This document shows positions 23,637-37,057 of a stretch of 64,000 nt of DNA, one piece after another. The notes beneath the pieces are model-generated. The model worked only from the letters and a program-made list of their open reading frames with translations. It did not search any database and had not been told where the DNA came from. Location: positions 1-64,000 of the forward strand of contig JAGTJL010000046.1 of assembly GCA_020746875.1 (NCBI GenBank). The letters run 5' to 3'. Position 1 is the stretch's first letter; each line of letters starts with the position of its first letter. The DNA comes from Rhexocercosporidium sp. MPI-PUGE-AT-0058 (Eukaryota > Ascomycota > Leotiomycetes > Helotiales). The translations under genes and the position numbers were made by a program.

Positions 23637-24048
23637 CCGAATTACTATTAGATTAACACCGAATCGATCTTGAATTAATAATAACTTATTTGTTATTATT
23701 GTTATTATTATTATTATTATTATTAGTTTTATAAAATCTATTAATACTTCGTTCTTATATAAATCGACAATTCAGGGGTATAGACTTTATTAATATAATT
23801 GCTTAAGAGATTAAGTCGATTCCTAAGGGAGATTTCTCTTTATACTTATAATTAATCGATAATAGCAAGCACTTTAGTGGCTAGCCGAGCTCCTCGCTTA
23901 GCTACTTATTGTTTATTAATGGAGTTCGGCTCTTTAATTTCATTACTACGGCCTTTTTTTCTTAATATATTTTATTTCTTACTTTTTTATATACTTTTCT
24001 CTTTTAAGTTTATAACTTTTATTATCTTTTTAAAAGAAGTTTTGCTTA

Positions 24049-24265
24049 TATTAGTCCGTAGGGATTCTTATTAATATAGAACTTTAGCTTAGGGCCGAAA
24101 CGGTAGGGTTTCGGTAGGGTTCCGGACTGATATATATATATATATAAGGAGCTTTACTCCTATCTTAAAAGAATATACTTTATAATACCTTTGAAATCAT
24201 TTAATAATATTAATATTTATTTAAGTGACTTTATTATTATATGTCCCGGTACAGTTATACCGACA
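24049..24265 (+). repeat. Copia 3' LTR
   Basis: 217-bp direct repeat of 16900-17116; the initial TG has become TA, consistent with RIP. Followed by target duplication GTTAT. Confidence 0.9.
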
Positions 24266-24279
24266 GTTATAATGTAAAA

Positions 24280-25994
24280 AGTGCATCCTTTATATAATTA
24301 TTTAAGGGATTTTTGAAAAGAATTCCCAAGCACCTTTTGCCGTTTTTAGTTATATAAATATTATATATAAACACTACGTTTAAGTAGCTTTCCCTAAAAG
24401 TGTATATATTATAAGTCGGAATTAAAAAGCCTCTTTCCTTTTAACTTAACGTATAACTCAGTTAATTATGCCTTAATAAAATACGCTAAAAGCGCATAAT
24501 ACAACTTAATTCTGAATTACAAGTGATTTAATAGCTTTACTGTATTAATATATAATAAATATACCTTATACGCGTTAATATAGGCCATATCTATTAACTA
24601 ATAGAAAAAAAGCTATTAATTTCGTTATATCGTCCGGTGAGTCTCATAGGATTCCTTGAATTAATTTACTAAATTAACCCCTTTTATATAATAATTATAA
24701 TTATTAATAAAGCGCGGAATACGTAGCTCTTTTATATAATTATCCCTAAAGACATGTCTAATAATACGGCTATTTATTAATGTTTTAGTAGGGCGCTTCC
24801 GTACTTTAGCTTTAAAGTCGTTTGCTTAATATACCGTATATATAATACTAAAAGTAAGAATAATATTATTATCTTATTAAGCTAAATATAATGTGTTTTC
24901 TATTACTTTCGTAATTAAAGTGTTTTACGCTAAAAAGTTCGCATATTAAGTCTTTAAGGCCTTAAAGTTTATAAGTAATTGCGAATGTGGACGAGTTGTA
25001 TTAATAACGCTATAACTATAAGCTTAAAGCTCTTTAAATAAAAGAACGGAAGTAAAGTAGTTATTAAGGTAAATAGCGAGTCGTTGCCGTAGTAAGAAAA
25101 GTATAAGAGATTATATAAAAGAGTCAGTAAGAGTAAGCCGTAAATACTTCAAAAGAGCTTATAATCCGTACGCCCGAGAGATTTAAACCTAATTATATAT
25201 ATAGCTATAGTCTACGATTCCGTATATTTTATACCTTTATTTAATTAGTTTATTCGACATTTTATAAGTATATAAAGATTTAATAGAAATTATTAATAGC
25301 AGGGTAATTAAAAGAAAAAGGGTATTTACCTATTAAAATAACGAACTATAAGTTCATTAATACTAACTTTAGACGACGGCGAATAATATCGCTAACACGA
25401 AGCTTATATTTTCGAAGCTAGAGGCTTTACTTTATATTACCAAATCGTAATAATAAATAAGTATCAGCCGAGGCGTTCGTTATTTATTAGACAAGATATA
25501 TGATAATATCTCTTGATTTCTTCATAATAAATAAGTGTAATATAAGCTGAAATCGTATATATTAAACCTTTAGTTTTATTCGTATTTTAATATATATTAA
25601 TACGAGGCTCCTCGTGGACTCCTATATAAATTAACGCTTTAATAAATACATATACCTCCTCTATAAGCAAATCGCGCTATTACCTCGCTCTTTCTTATTA
25701 GACTTGTATTCGTTGTAAATTCGCATACCGATTCGTATTAAAAGTAATAATCTATAAAAAAGTAAGCGTAAAAAATAAAGTAAAGTAATTAATTAATTCA
25801 GCGGTAAGAAGGAAGTTAGAAGGAAGTATTGCTTTAGCAGGCTGGGGTGTCTCGCACTTAAAAGGCTTAAAAGATACGCCTAAAAGTGGTTTAAATTCGT
25901 CGAGAATAGCTTTAAGAGCTTTTAATTTTACTTTCTTTTTAAGAAGTATAGCTTCAAAATCGCTTGAATTAGCGTTATTAAGAATATACTTCAT
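24280..25994 (-). pseudogene. piggyBac-like transposase relic (DDE_Tnp_1_7 type)
   Basis: The minus strand starts with an open 80-codon stretch from ATG 25994, then continues with stops. Around 25640-25330 it reads ALIYIGVHEEPRI, then KGLIYTISAYITLIYYEEIK, then YHISC, then YKVKPLAS and SPSSKVSINELIVRYFNR, the conserved core of fungal piggyBac transposases (..YLGVHEEPR.., ..SIDELMVRF.GR). Near 24590 it reads DMAYINAYKVYLLY, the C-terminal block seen in the family. Inactive by RIP. Confidence 0.6.
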
Positions 25995-26392
25995 TTTAAT
26001 AAGCCGGCGCGTATTGGATTACGTCTTTAAAGTATTAATTAAACGCGTTTTCATTAATATAATGCAGCTTATTAATGAGTTTATATGCATAAAACATCAG
26101 AGTAATGCAAGCTTCCCCTGGCTCCCGCTCTCTCGCTTGACCCCTACTAGCGTGGCAAATGTCTCACCGGACGAAGGGATAGTATTGTTACAGCTTGCGA
26201 GGCCTCGCTTGGCTCTCGCCTGTAAGCCTTGGCGTCCTAATTGGGTAACTGGAGCGACGATAACGTGACGTACCTAGAGTAGTTATATAAAGCTAGAAAT
26301 CCCTTCTCAATGAAAGCATCATTCGTACCAAATCCTCTTCTTCTCATACGGAATACCCGAAGAAATAATATCAGACCGAGATAAGCTATTTA

Positions 26393-27767
26393 CAGTCAGT
26401 GCCAACTGATATTAAGCGAAAAGTGTAAAACCGCGACTTTTCGCGACACGCGTTTCTCTTCCTCTTTATAACAATAATAAAAATGCCAGCTTAACGCACT
26501 CCTCTTAATGCGATATTTAAGAATCGAGGAAAAGGATACGAACTCTTTTTATTTTTACGCGGACAAATCCTTAAGCAGGCTCGTAGATATACAAATCCGT
26601 ATGAGATCGCTAAGAACTTAAAAGTCCATTATAATACCGTATAATATATTCTTTAGCAAAACGAATTATAAGACGACGGCAAATCTATACCGCGTAAAGC
26701 AAAGGGCAAATCGTATATAAATACCGAAGAAAAGAAACTTATACGACACGTACGTTTATATTTAAAAGATATATATTAAGAGATTATTATAGCGTATAAC
26801 TTAAGTTATAAGAGGACTACGATTAAGAAGATCTTAAAAGAATATAGAATACTTAATTAAAGAGCGAAAAGACGGCTAGTACTTACGGAAGAGCACGCAA
26901 TTCAACGTTTTACTTAATGCCTTACGTATAGAAATTAGAGTATCGAGGAATAAGGAATAATATACTAGAGCAACAAGTGCTTTATAAAACGGGAGCGGGG
27001 TAAAAATGCCGAATAATACTTTTGCACGCTAGCGCAAAAATAGAATCGAGAGATGATTTAAACGTACGATTATAAAAAGAATATAAAGGTTATAGTTTAA
27101 GAAGCCTTTTAAGATATCGAAAGAAGCAATCTTTATATTATAAACCGCGATTTTAAGTCGAAGAAATACGGGTATTCAGTTAAGTCTTACTTAAAAGTCT
27201 TAAACGCTAAAGTCGGACCGATTTTCAAAGATTTAAACCTTAAGTACGAGTTTATATAAGATAATATTTTAATATATATTATAAGAAAGGTTAGACTTTA
27301 ATTTAAAGGAAAACGAATCACTTTACTTATTAATTAACTAGCTTTCTCTCCCGATCTTAATCTTATTAAGCACGTGTAATAATATCTAAAGAAACGACTT
27401 TATAAAATATTCTTTAACGTTACGGCCGACAAATTAAAATTAAAGTACGTAAGGCAACGTATAAAAAGCTGTTTATAAGTTGCGTGGGATACTTTAAATA
27501 AGTCGTTATTTAATACTTTAAGTGCGAGTATGCCAGTTAGAATTAAAGCTTGCATTATAGCGAATAAGTACCATACGAAATATTAAAGTCTATGCGTAAC
27601 TTATGAAAAAACTAATTAAAGTTTTGTAAAGAGGAGATTGTAACGATTAATTTAGTGTATTTGTTTTACGTATAACTAGTATCGTTATGTAATTATATTA
27701 GAAATTATATTACGTATAATATATTAATTTTAGTGTTTTCGCTAAGCAGACGGATATCAGTTGACTG
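26393..27767 (+). mobile_element. Tc1/mariner-type transposon relic
   Basis: Imperfect inverted ends: CAGTCAGTGCCAACTGATATTA at 26393 and, at 27767 on the reverse strand, CAGTCAACTGATATCCG; both continue with a TTA(A)GCGAAAA..(G)T.TAAAA block. The left end is preceded by TA; the right duplication is not clear. The plus strand from 26483 reads a degraded transposase with a helix-turn-helix start (GYELFLFLRGQIL, YEIAKNLKVHYNTV), DDE-type blocks, and near 27335-27400 LAFSPDLNLIKHV..YLKKR, the hallmark third-acidic-residue region of Tc1/mariner. Stops throughout. Confidence 0.65.
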
Positions 27768-28690
27768 GGACTTTACGTTAAAGTTTTAAAAAGTATTAAT
27801 ATTATTCTTAAGAACGAACCGGAAGCTTTTAACAGATTTTTATCTTTAAATTAATAAAGGAAATAAACAAATAAACCAAGTAATCGAAGCGTACTTACGT
27901 TATTATATTAATTATTAATAAAACAACTAAGTAAGATTATTATTATTAGCAGAATTCGCTTATAACAGCTCGATAACAGAAATAATTAAGATTATACCTT
28001 TTTTCGCAAATTACGGCTACGAACTTATCGGTTATAAAAATCCTAATATAATTATTAAAAATAATAATATAACTCGTATTTAAATCCAGAAAATTAAGGA
28101 CTTTTATAAAGAATTAATTAAAGGGCTTTAGTTTGTAACAGAAAAGAATACGTATTATTATAATTAAAATCGTAATCAGGAGCTAACGTTATAAGAAGGG
28201 AATAAGGTTTATCTTTTGTGGAAAAATATTAATATTAAACGATTAAGTAATAAATGAAATTATAAGGAACTAGGGTTATTTAAAATTAAAAAGGTTGAAG
28301 GATTATTAAATTACGAACTTTAATTATTAATTATAATAAAAAAGATATTCCTTGTATTTTATATATCTTTATTAAAAAAAGTATTACCAGGAGCCCCGCT
28401 AGCTTTAAGAATAATTACTGAATTAATAAACTCACTTGAAAAATATAAGATAAAGGAATTATAAAATTATTAATATAAACGAAGCATCGTGAAATATTTA
28501 ATAAAATAAAAAATTACTTATTATTAAAAAATATATAAAAGCTTAAGTTAAACCTTCGCTGCTTTAAGAAGCTTATTAGCTTTTATTTACGAAACCCAGA
28601 TTTATTTAAAAGAAGTCCGAGGGATCGAAAAGAAGATTAATTAAAAAGTCGAAAGAAAGGTTATCGTAACCGGCGGGATCGCCGGAAGTA
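27768..28690 (+). mobile_element. Ty3/Gypsy fragment, integrase C-terminal part
   Basis: The plus strand at 27876-28010 reads NQVIEAYLRYYINY, then LLLLAEFAYNSSITEI and PFFANYGYEL, the Gypsy integrase core to C-terminal boundary (..LE.YLR.Y....WV.LLPLAEFAYN..TPFFA.YG). A possible degraded chromodomain follows near 28440-28560. No LTR is recognised; ends are approximate. Confidence 0.6.
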
Positions 28691-31560
28691 AAGCGCTCAG
28701 CGCTTCTTAACTTAATATTTAATTATATTACTTTTATTTTTTTCTTCTTTTTCTTAGCTTTAGCCTCGTTTAACTTATTTAAAGTTTTCAGACTCCGACG
28801 AAGTATTTCTTTATCTTTTTAGCGTAGCTCGAACTGCCGTAATTTCAGCTCGCGAACCCGAGTTAAATTAGCTATAACTGCCTCGAAGGCTATATCTTTC
28901 TTAAACTTCAGACGTTCTTCTTTTATGCGGAAGCTTTAAAGATTATTAATAAATACCTGAAAAGTATCGTACTTTACTTCCCGACGAATATATTCTTTAT
29001 ATCTTTAGGACTTTTTATTTAAGATTACGTAATTACGATAATAACGAATATAATTAAAATGCGATATTATAAGCGAGCTGTAAGAATTAATAATTTCAGC
29101 AAGCGTTATTTTTTATTTATATTTAATATTTCTAGAAGATATAATAAAAAAAGAAGACGGCCGTGGATTACCGTTAATATTTCCTTTAATATACTTAAGC
29201 GTAAGGATACGCTAAAACGGAAAAGGGATAATATCACGGTTTAAGAGATCACGCGCGTCTTAGCCCTGAGGCTTAGCAGCCTTATTATATAAAGAAGCTA
29301 AGACGAAAACGAAATCACGGAATTAATTAATCATATGATTATATAAAGTTTTTAAAGCTTTAAGATTCAAGGCTTCAGGAACCTTAAAACTACGGGCTCC
29401 TCGGGGATTTAATAAGAATTAAAGTTTTATATAGCAAGTAAATGATTTCTTAATTAACGAAGCTTTATACTTAAATATAATAATAAGTTTATTTTTAAAT
29501 TTATTATTACTTATAACGTTTTACTTTTACGTAAGTATCGAACGCCTTATGATAATACTTCAGAACCGATACTAACCGACTGTCTCGTACGCCGCGTACT
29601 AGTCAGAACCAGGATACGTTATATATGAATCTTTTCAAATAAGCTTATAATATTAATATTTAAGATCTTATTACGATAAATAATAATATATATTATCTTA
29701 CTTTTCAGATATTATAAGAAAAAGAAAATAAACTTTATAAAAACTTGCTTTTTTATAAAATTACTACGTTTAACGTAATTATTAATAACCTCTCGGAATA
29801 TTCTGAGGTATATACGATACTGCCCTGAGATAAGTTAATTATTACCGGTTAAGCTTTTAAAATTATACTCGAGTTAATCGAGGTAATTATTAATATATAA
29901 ACACCGTTCCGAGTCGTCGCGCCAATACTTATAAGTTATAATTATCCTGAAGCTAATATAATCGTTATTATTAAAGCTTAAGAACTTCTGGGTATTTTAT
30001 ATATAAGTTTAAGCCGCGTATTTAATTACTTATTTCTTCTTAATCTGATTATCGGTAATTTTATAGCTTGAAAAATATCGATTAAGGATTCAGAAATAAT
30101 TATTAATATCGATTCTGTTAAAGAAAAAAGTATATAAGATTCCGGCGATAAGTATAAGATAACTGAACCGAATCTTTAAGTTTATAAGATCGTTTAAAAT
30201 AAAAGTCGGTCTTAAAGTAAAAAATATTATATTAAAAACTGGTTTAAACGTAATAAGAAATAATCTAGCAAAAGGTTATTTAATAAGGGTTTTATACTCG
30301 GTTTCGGTAAATACTAATTTATTTTTTCCTTTTTTTTTTCCCGAGAGCTTTTAAAAGTTTATAAACTAGTATCTTCTGAAGGCGTAAGTATAATTTTACT
30401 TAACCTAGCGATCGTATCTGACGCGTAAAATAAGTCACGCTTCGTGGAAGGTTTATTAATTAAAAGCTTAAGAATATTCTCGAAGCCTCTGGTTCCGAGG
30501 TTATTATTAAATAAGGAAATATAAGATAATATAATATATTATCGTAATAGAATCGTAATAAAATAAGTTAATAAAATTATTAATCTGAATATTAAAAAGT
30601 AACTAAAAATATAATATATAAGAAAATAAAAAATATAAAGGAAACTTCCTTTTTCTTATAAAAGCAAAAATATAAGCTTTTGCTTATCTTAAAGCGAGAT
30701 ACTTAATAATAATATTTTTAACAAAGCTTCGAGCCAGGCTTATTAATTAATTCCTTAAAAAAGTACCAATAGTTATTAAACTGAAATAATTGCTTTTAAT
30801 AACGCTAAAGGCTTATATACGGAAATTATAAAAACTATAAAGCAAATAATACGAAAGTAAAGTAAGATAATACGAAAATAAAATAAGGCAATATATATTA
30901 AATATAAGAAATTTAAGCTTTATATTACCTTCAGAAAATTCTAATATTAATAATTATTCCGAAATCTAAGCCTTACTAATATTTAATTAAATTTCCTATA
31001 TATTAGCTTTAGTTTTGTTATGAAATTTAGCTTCTTTAACGTATTAAAATAACGTCGATTACGCCTGGTAATATTAAAACGTATTAATAATTATAGAAAT
31101 TAATATATATCAGTAAAGTATAGCGTCCCGAATAATAAAATCGAAACTTTAGTTTAAGGGAAACAGATTTTCTAATATTACAAGTGCTTTTATTTTATAT
31201 AACTTTTCTTAATTTCCCAGTTATCTTCGTTTTTCTTAAGTTAAAGTCTTATATTCTTTATATTTATTATTTTGTTTTTCGAGAGCTAAAAGGTAATTAA
31301 TTAAATAACTTTTTTAGTTCAGATAATTAACGTTTTTCTTGATTTTCCTTCTATAAGTTAATATACAAGGGCATTTTTATTATATATACTTAGTTTCTTT
31401 TTAATTAAAACTTACTTCTTGCGTAAATTATTAAAAATATATAAAGGGAAAGACCTGAAATTATATAACAAGAGAATAACATATAGCAAGTTACTAAAAG
31501 AATCTTTAGCTTTATAAAATAATAAAATATTTAAAACTAAAGATATTATATATTTAAAGA
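28691..31560. other. AT-rich degraded tract, identity unresolved
   Basis: Nearly 2.9 kb of stop-dense AT-rich DNA. A 61-codon lysine/arginine-rich ORF at 29059-29244 has no recognisable domain. I found no terminal repeats or conserved transposase blocks. It adjoins the 3' flank of the ABC transporter gene. Confidence 0.45.
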
Positions 31561-31808
31561 TTAAGAATATAATATAAGAGGGAAAGGGGTAAAGTTCTGT
31601 AAAATATAATATAAGTAATATTCCTGTTGAAACAAAGTATCGGCCCCTTATATGTGCGAAGGACCGGCGCAGTCATGTGACAAAAGGAAAACAGGTGACT
31701 CTCCCCACTATATTTCTCTCCTAACAATTTTCGCGTAACCCCGTAGCTTTTCCCAATGTCCTGCAATCTTCTCTCCGCCAAACTCGTCCCATGAAAACTC
31801 ACTCGCGC

Positions 31809-34800
31809 CTAAAAGAAATAGAACAACTTCCACCTCTTGACCTTAGTGGCCCAAAAGAAGAAGTACAGAAGAACAGCATTAGAAAGCGTAAACAGAACAA
31901 CGATTCCCCAACAACCCCAAATACCACCGAACTGGCCGTCACCTAAATTAAGCCCTTCCAGGAATTGATCTCCAGTCGTCCATTTGCATACACTGCAATT
32001 AGCCGTGGCAGAGGGATTGAGGAGCTGCGCATTAGCTTGTGTTGCCCACTCACCAGCGTATGCGCCACAGGTTTGGCCGGCTGGGGGATCGAATATGCTG
32101 AGATCCATGGCGGAGCAGACGACTTGCTGTCCTCGAACAACGGCCGTGGTCATCCCGCCCAGGAAGTATGTGAAGGGAGACAGGTAATAGAGCTGCAAAA
32201 TCCACAAGTTAGCCTAAAAAGCTACCAAAGGTCGTGTCGCACGAATGTTCAGATGTACGTACCCAATAGCGCCAGAAGGCTTGGATCTGATTGTAGGGAA
32301 CAATCAAGCCGTTGTACCAATTCAGCGTGCAGATGATGAAAACGAGGATGTTTCCTGCTACGCCGAGATCCGGGCTCAAAGCCATCATGAAGAGACCTAG
32401 AAGATACTGAGGCTGTGTCAGATAACTCCAGGGGGCAAATAAGTATTGTGTCTTGTGGAGGAGTACTTGCCTGGAAAATGCCGTAGGTGAAGGCCATCAG
32501 GAAGATGTATGCAGCGGTGCCTCCAAGGGGAAGCCCACTGGGGAAATACCACAAAACGAAGTACAGAGCTGTGCACACGAAAGATCCCGGTAGCTCAGCA
32601 AGAATGCTTGCAGTGCATAAGGCTTGCCAATTGTATGTTCTCGAAGGGCCTTCACGGAATTCCCAGTACAGCCCGACGACGTAGAAGCGGGAAAGAATGG
32701 TATTTACGACCGAGTTGACAAGGAATACGATGGTATAGACACTGAAGGCTCTGTGCTCATAGATTAGCATTCAATTCCTGAGTCTATGCTTTGCAGGGTT
32801 CTCTTTGGAACGATGAGAAGACTGCGACGGAGTGACATACCTGTTCTGTAAATCTTGAGGACCAGTTCCAATCTGAAACAAAGTGAAGCTAACGAGTATG
32901 GCGCTCACACAATGAGCCCAGATCTTCGAGTACATGTAGGGTGTGTTTCGCCACTGATTGCACAGAATCCGACGAGTCAGAAGGTAGATCTGAGTGACGA
33001 TTGGGGCATTGAATTTTGAGTTGTCGTCTGCGTCCACATCGATTACATCGGAGCTGTCCCGGTCGATGCGAGGGATAGAAGACTCAACTCCTCGGGCCTC
33101 GGGGCCATTCTGCCAATTTGCAGGCCAGTCGGCGCTTGACTTCTCGCCATTATCTTTACCGCTGGCTCCGATGGTGTCGAGGATAAATTCAGCAGGGTTG
33201 ACATCGGCAGGTGCAACAGCACCGTGTCGACTGAAATATGGAAGTATGTCATGCATTGGACCGAAACTATAGTTGTTAGAAATCTTTGAGCATTTGAGAA
33301 GGCATGTACTAACTAGATGAGACCTCCATTCGACGACAGAGCGAGGACCTTATCGAATTTGGCAAATAGGGAAGCAGAGGGCTGGTGAATTGTCACAATC
33401 ACTGTTTGACCCTGTCGCGACAGGCGCTGCAGGTAGTCAATGATATGGATTGCCGCTTGAGAGTCCAGTCCAGAGGTTGGCTCGTCCGCAAAAAGAACCG
33501 ATGGCCGAGCAGCCAATTCGACACCAATCTGTCTTGTATCAGCATGGAAGGAAAGCAGAAGAATCCGACTCACAGTGACTCTCTTCAAGATTTCAACGCC
33601 TAACCCTGAATTCTCATCACCAATCAAAGCGTTCTCTAAAGAGCGTAGGTCAAGCAGGTCTAACACAACGTCGACGTAGGCCAACCTCTCACGACGAGAG
33701 AAATGTTTTGGTTGTCGGAGGAGGGCAGAAAACTCGAAGGCTTCTCGGATAGTTGCCGTGCCATCATGGAGATCCATCTGCTGGACAAAACCTGGATCGA
33801 GAGTGAGAGAAGCCAAGACCAATTAAGAGGAACTTACCAGTCGTCTTTCGAAAGTTATGGCTGGGAGCTGCACCCCCAAACTTCACGTCCCCTGAGATCT
33901 TGCCCGAGAAATTGGTGTTACTTAGAGCTCGCAATAGAGTTGTCTTACCGGCACCACTAGGCCCACAGAGAGCAATGAAGTCCCCTGGTCTGGCATAACC
34001 GGAGAGTCCCCTTAAGATGTTTTTCTCTCCAATTGTCACTGACATGTTCCGCCAAGTCAGACTAGGTCCAGTCATAGGGACATCACTCTTGAGATCTTTC
34101 TCCTGGCTATCAACGCTGTCGTGACCTGCAGCCTCTCTCTCAGGGTCAGGATCCTTGTCGGATCGACCATGGCTCGACGCTTTGGCAAAGATGACAGGTG
34201 AACCACCTTGAGGGACAAATGTCATGATCTCACTTCCTACTGCTCCAATCAGTGCGTAGATAACCGCAATGCTTATCATAATACCAATATTTCGCCAGCG
34301 GTGAGAGAATTGAAAGCCAAAAGACTGAGCGAATTGACTTCCCGTCACTACTGAGGAGCCAGCGACTGCTCCTTTTGCCTCGCATATCTGGTTTGCCACG
34401 TTTGCGTTGGGCACATCTGGTATCATCGCTCCGGGCGCACAATCCAGTATCTGACCAACGAAATTTTCTACGAAGAGCTATAATGATGTGTCAGTAAAGA
34501 AGTAGCGCTCATTTCACAAATTTGGGATCGACTTACGTTCTCAAATGCATAGTAAACAGGATCAATCTTGTGAAGCCATTCGATCCACCCTGACATATTG
34601 TGGACGGGCAGTAAATATCCACAGAAGAGGTTGCATACTGTACTAGCAGTACCGCCATATCTGAAACCTGCAGATGTATTGTCAGTTTGGATGAGATCTG
34701 AGAGACTTGGAGTGCTGCTTACAGTCATCGAGGGACGGTACATAGTACGCAAACATGCGGAGAAGATTGCTGTAGCAGACAGTGGTAATGAAGATGTTCA

Positions 34801-36438
34801 AGTAGAAGAAGAAGAAATGACCTCCATCCACTGGCAGTTTGACCAGAAAGTAGTAACAGATCACGAAAACCATGCTCTGAAAAGCAATCAAGGGCAAGTC
34901 GAACAGCACTCTAGCAACAGCAACAGCCGATGGACGGTAGAGATTTAACGAGGCTTGCCGCTCGAGAACAGGCCTATTGGTGTGAGCATCGAACAGTTCT
35001 GGGAACTGGAACCACCCGTTGAGAATCAATGCGAAGAAAAAGATGCTGCCTCTGGTCTGCGCCCCAGAGGTATCGGTCGAGACGTCAAAATATTCGCTGC
35101 CGATTGCGAGACCCAGGATCACTGTTGTGACGATCTTCGTCTGGTAAACTCGCATCTGTGCTCTGAAAAGCTCGTATTCCCTCTTAAGACACTCATATAT
35201 TTGGTGTGGGTATGACAGCTGGTATGACTTGGTTGGTATCATTGCCTGTTGCCCCAGGTCGCTCAGAGCATCGATGTCTTTCACGAGTTGACTATATATG
35301 GAAGAGTTCTTGAATGCATTGGCGAGATCCTGGGAGCTAGCCATAGCCTCTGCTTTGCTTCCGGGTCGGGTCTGTCGGGTGGTCGGGTCGGTAATTCCAG
35401 TGAGGAACTCTGCCGTGGTCTGTCCAGGGATTTGAATGAAGCCCATCTCTTCGAAATGGGTCTTGGCATCGGCAATAGGGCCAAAGTATATCTGTAGACC
35501 GCTATCGAGGATGCAAACTTTGTCGAAGTGGTTGTAAATGTTCTCTCCAGCTTGGTATAGGGTGGCCACGGTGGTCTTCTTCCCAAGGTCGGTCAAAACT
35601 CGAAGAGCTTTCACAAAGTCCAAAGCAGTTGATGAATCCAAGCCACGAGTAGAGTTGTCGAAGCACTGCACGGTCGCGCCAGCTACGAAAACCTCCGCAA
35701 TGGAGACACTAATTTAAATCAGCATATCGCGACTGGAAAGTTGTGGACGGGACAAATGAACATAGAAACTCACCGCTTACGTTCTCCACCCGAAACTCCT
35801 TGGACATACTGCCCGCCGACAGCCGTATCCATTACGTGTCCAATCCTGAGCACATCCCCAATAGCCTTGGTCATCTCATTGATGTTGTCAGAGTTTCTGA
35901 GTGAACTTGGAACGCTCATTCTTAGGGCAAACTGCACCGTTTGTCGGACAGAAAGTGCAGCAATATGTCCATCTTCTTCGGGCATATAGATCGTTTCTCG
36001 ACGATGATTGCGACCGAACTTAGCTGCATCTACCCCGGCGAACTTGAGATCCCCATTAACAGTCAAGTTGCCACGATTGGCTAATGTCCTGAGTAGAGTT
36101 GAGCATCCACTTCCCGGCTGCCCAAGAAGGAACAGCATTTCCCCAGGCCGGACCAAACCCGTGAAGTCGCTCAATATTTTGCGCCCATGTGCCTTAGGGG
36201 AAGTAACACCAGCTTTCATGCCCAGCCATCGTAGGAAGTTGAGTTGATCAGGTCCGAATGAATTCAGGATAGCTTTTGGAAGCGTCTTTACAGACTGCTG
36301 GGTAGACTTAGTGGCGGTAACTGTCAAAGCAGAAAAAGTAAGATTGATTTGTTTGGCGTCCGTTGCTCCTCCGGCACTCTGGAAGGAAAGAAGTTTTCGA
36401 ATTGAATCGTGACCACTGAATTCTTGGGATTCCGACAT
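31809..36438 (-). CDS. PDR-type ABC-G transporter, ten exons, 1362 aa
   Basis: Exons 36438-35774, 35708-34723, 34667-34537, 34477-33838, 33791-33574, 33528-33314, 33266-32841, 32750-32471, 32406-32263, 32192-31809 (4089 nt, open throughout). Full-size fungal pleiotropic-drug-resistance architecture, NBD-TMD-NBD-TMD. NBD1 has Walker A GQPGSGCS, with Cys in place of Lys as usual in this subfamily, and signature VSGGERKR continuing across intron 1. NBD2 has GPSGAGKTT, then VTIGVELAARP and VLFADEPTSGLD. Conserved exon junction peptides (RVSIAEVF, GLIYFGPMHD, TGFVQQMD) support the splices. One intron (32470-32407) has a GC donor (CAG|GCAAGT). Predicted plasma-membrane ATP-driven export of hydrophobic compounds; with the neighbouring MIO and P450 genes, probably export or self-protection for the cluster product (inference). 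Slightly shorter at the N-terminus than the usual ~1450-1500 aa. Confidence 0.9.
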
Positions 36439-37057
36439 GTCTGCGGAAGGATCTAAACGGCACGTGACTCTGACGACTTGCGTGTTGCTCTTCGAAGCGC
36501 AACAGAGAACCTCTGTGCCGATGAAATGAAAGAATTTCAGAGGAGAAGTGCAAGGAGAATATCAAAATCAAAATCAAAGAGTTAAATACATTCTTCCCGG
36601 AGATGAGCTGGATACCGAAACACGTGATGACCAAATAGCTCCGACGTGATGTCCATTCATCTCCGAGAACTCGAAGGAGGAATCCGCTCATCACAAGACA
36701 AACAGACGGATTCAATCAACGGAAACTTCAACATCCAGTACATATATTATTTTCTCCTCTTTGACATCAGCCTACCTCCTCGATATCCCGGCGATCTGAC
36801 ATGCTATTGTCTCCTGTCGAAGGCTCCGGGGAATCTATCGACTTGACGATTTCTGTGTGACCATTCCTACAAGGGATAGCAACTGGAGGCAATGACACGC
36901 TCTCAGGGAAGATCAGTTAAAACTTTGGCAATGATTGATTTCAGCTGATCTAATTATCTACAGAACGCCCTATCTGACCTTGCTGGATCTATCAAGAGAA
37001 GGACGCTTGGGTTTCGTTTCGTTTGCGCGCCGGTCTATTGCAGAGATAAGTCCATTT
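36439..37057. promoter_or_regulatory. ABC transporter upstream region / MIO-enzyme 3' flank
   Basis: 619 bp between two minus-strand genes; it contains the promoter of the transporter and the terminator of the MIO gene. No named motif is recognised. Confidence 0.35.

Larger units (their letters stand above)
16900..24265 (+). mobile_element. Ty1/Copia LTR retrotransposon, complete but RIP-inactivated, 7366 bp
   Basis: The LTRs are 217 bp each, 16900-17116 and 24049-24265. They run TGTTGGTCCG...CCGACA on the left and TATTAGTCCG...CCGACA on the right; the differences I see are RIP-type transitions. The element is flanked by a perfect 5-bp target duplication GTTAT (16895-16899 and 24266-24270). 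Internal order protease-integrase-RT-RNase H defines Copia. It is inserted inside the piggyBac-like element. Confidence 0.9.
16729..26183 (-). mobile_element. piggyBac-like DNA transposon interrupted by a Copia element
   Basis: The termini are 126-bp inverted repeats, 16729-16854 and 26058-26183. They differ at only five places, all C/T or A/G transitions as expected from RIP. The terminus starts ACTA(C/T)CCCTTCGTCC. Removing the Copia insertion (16900-24265 plus 5-bp duplication) leaves an element of about 2.1 kb with one minus-strand reading direction. I could not find a TTAA target duplication right outside these ends, so the exact tip is open. The Copia sits about 45 bp inside the left TIR. 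Confidence 0.65.

Noticed and set aside
29059..29244. Lys/Arg-rich 61-aa ORF in an AT-rich tract
   Set aside because: Composition-driven, no motif, surrounded by stops.
31554..31802. 82-aa minus-strand ORF after the ABC transporter
   Set aside because: No domain and no convincing exon link; taken as 3' flank.
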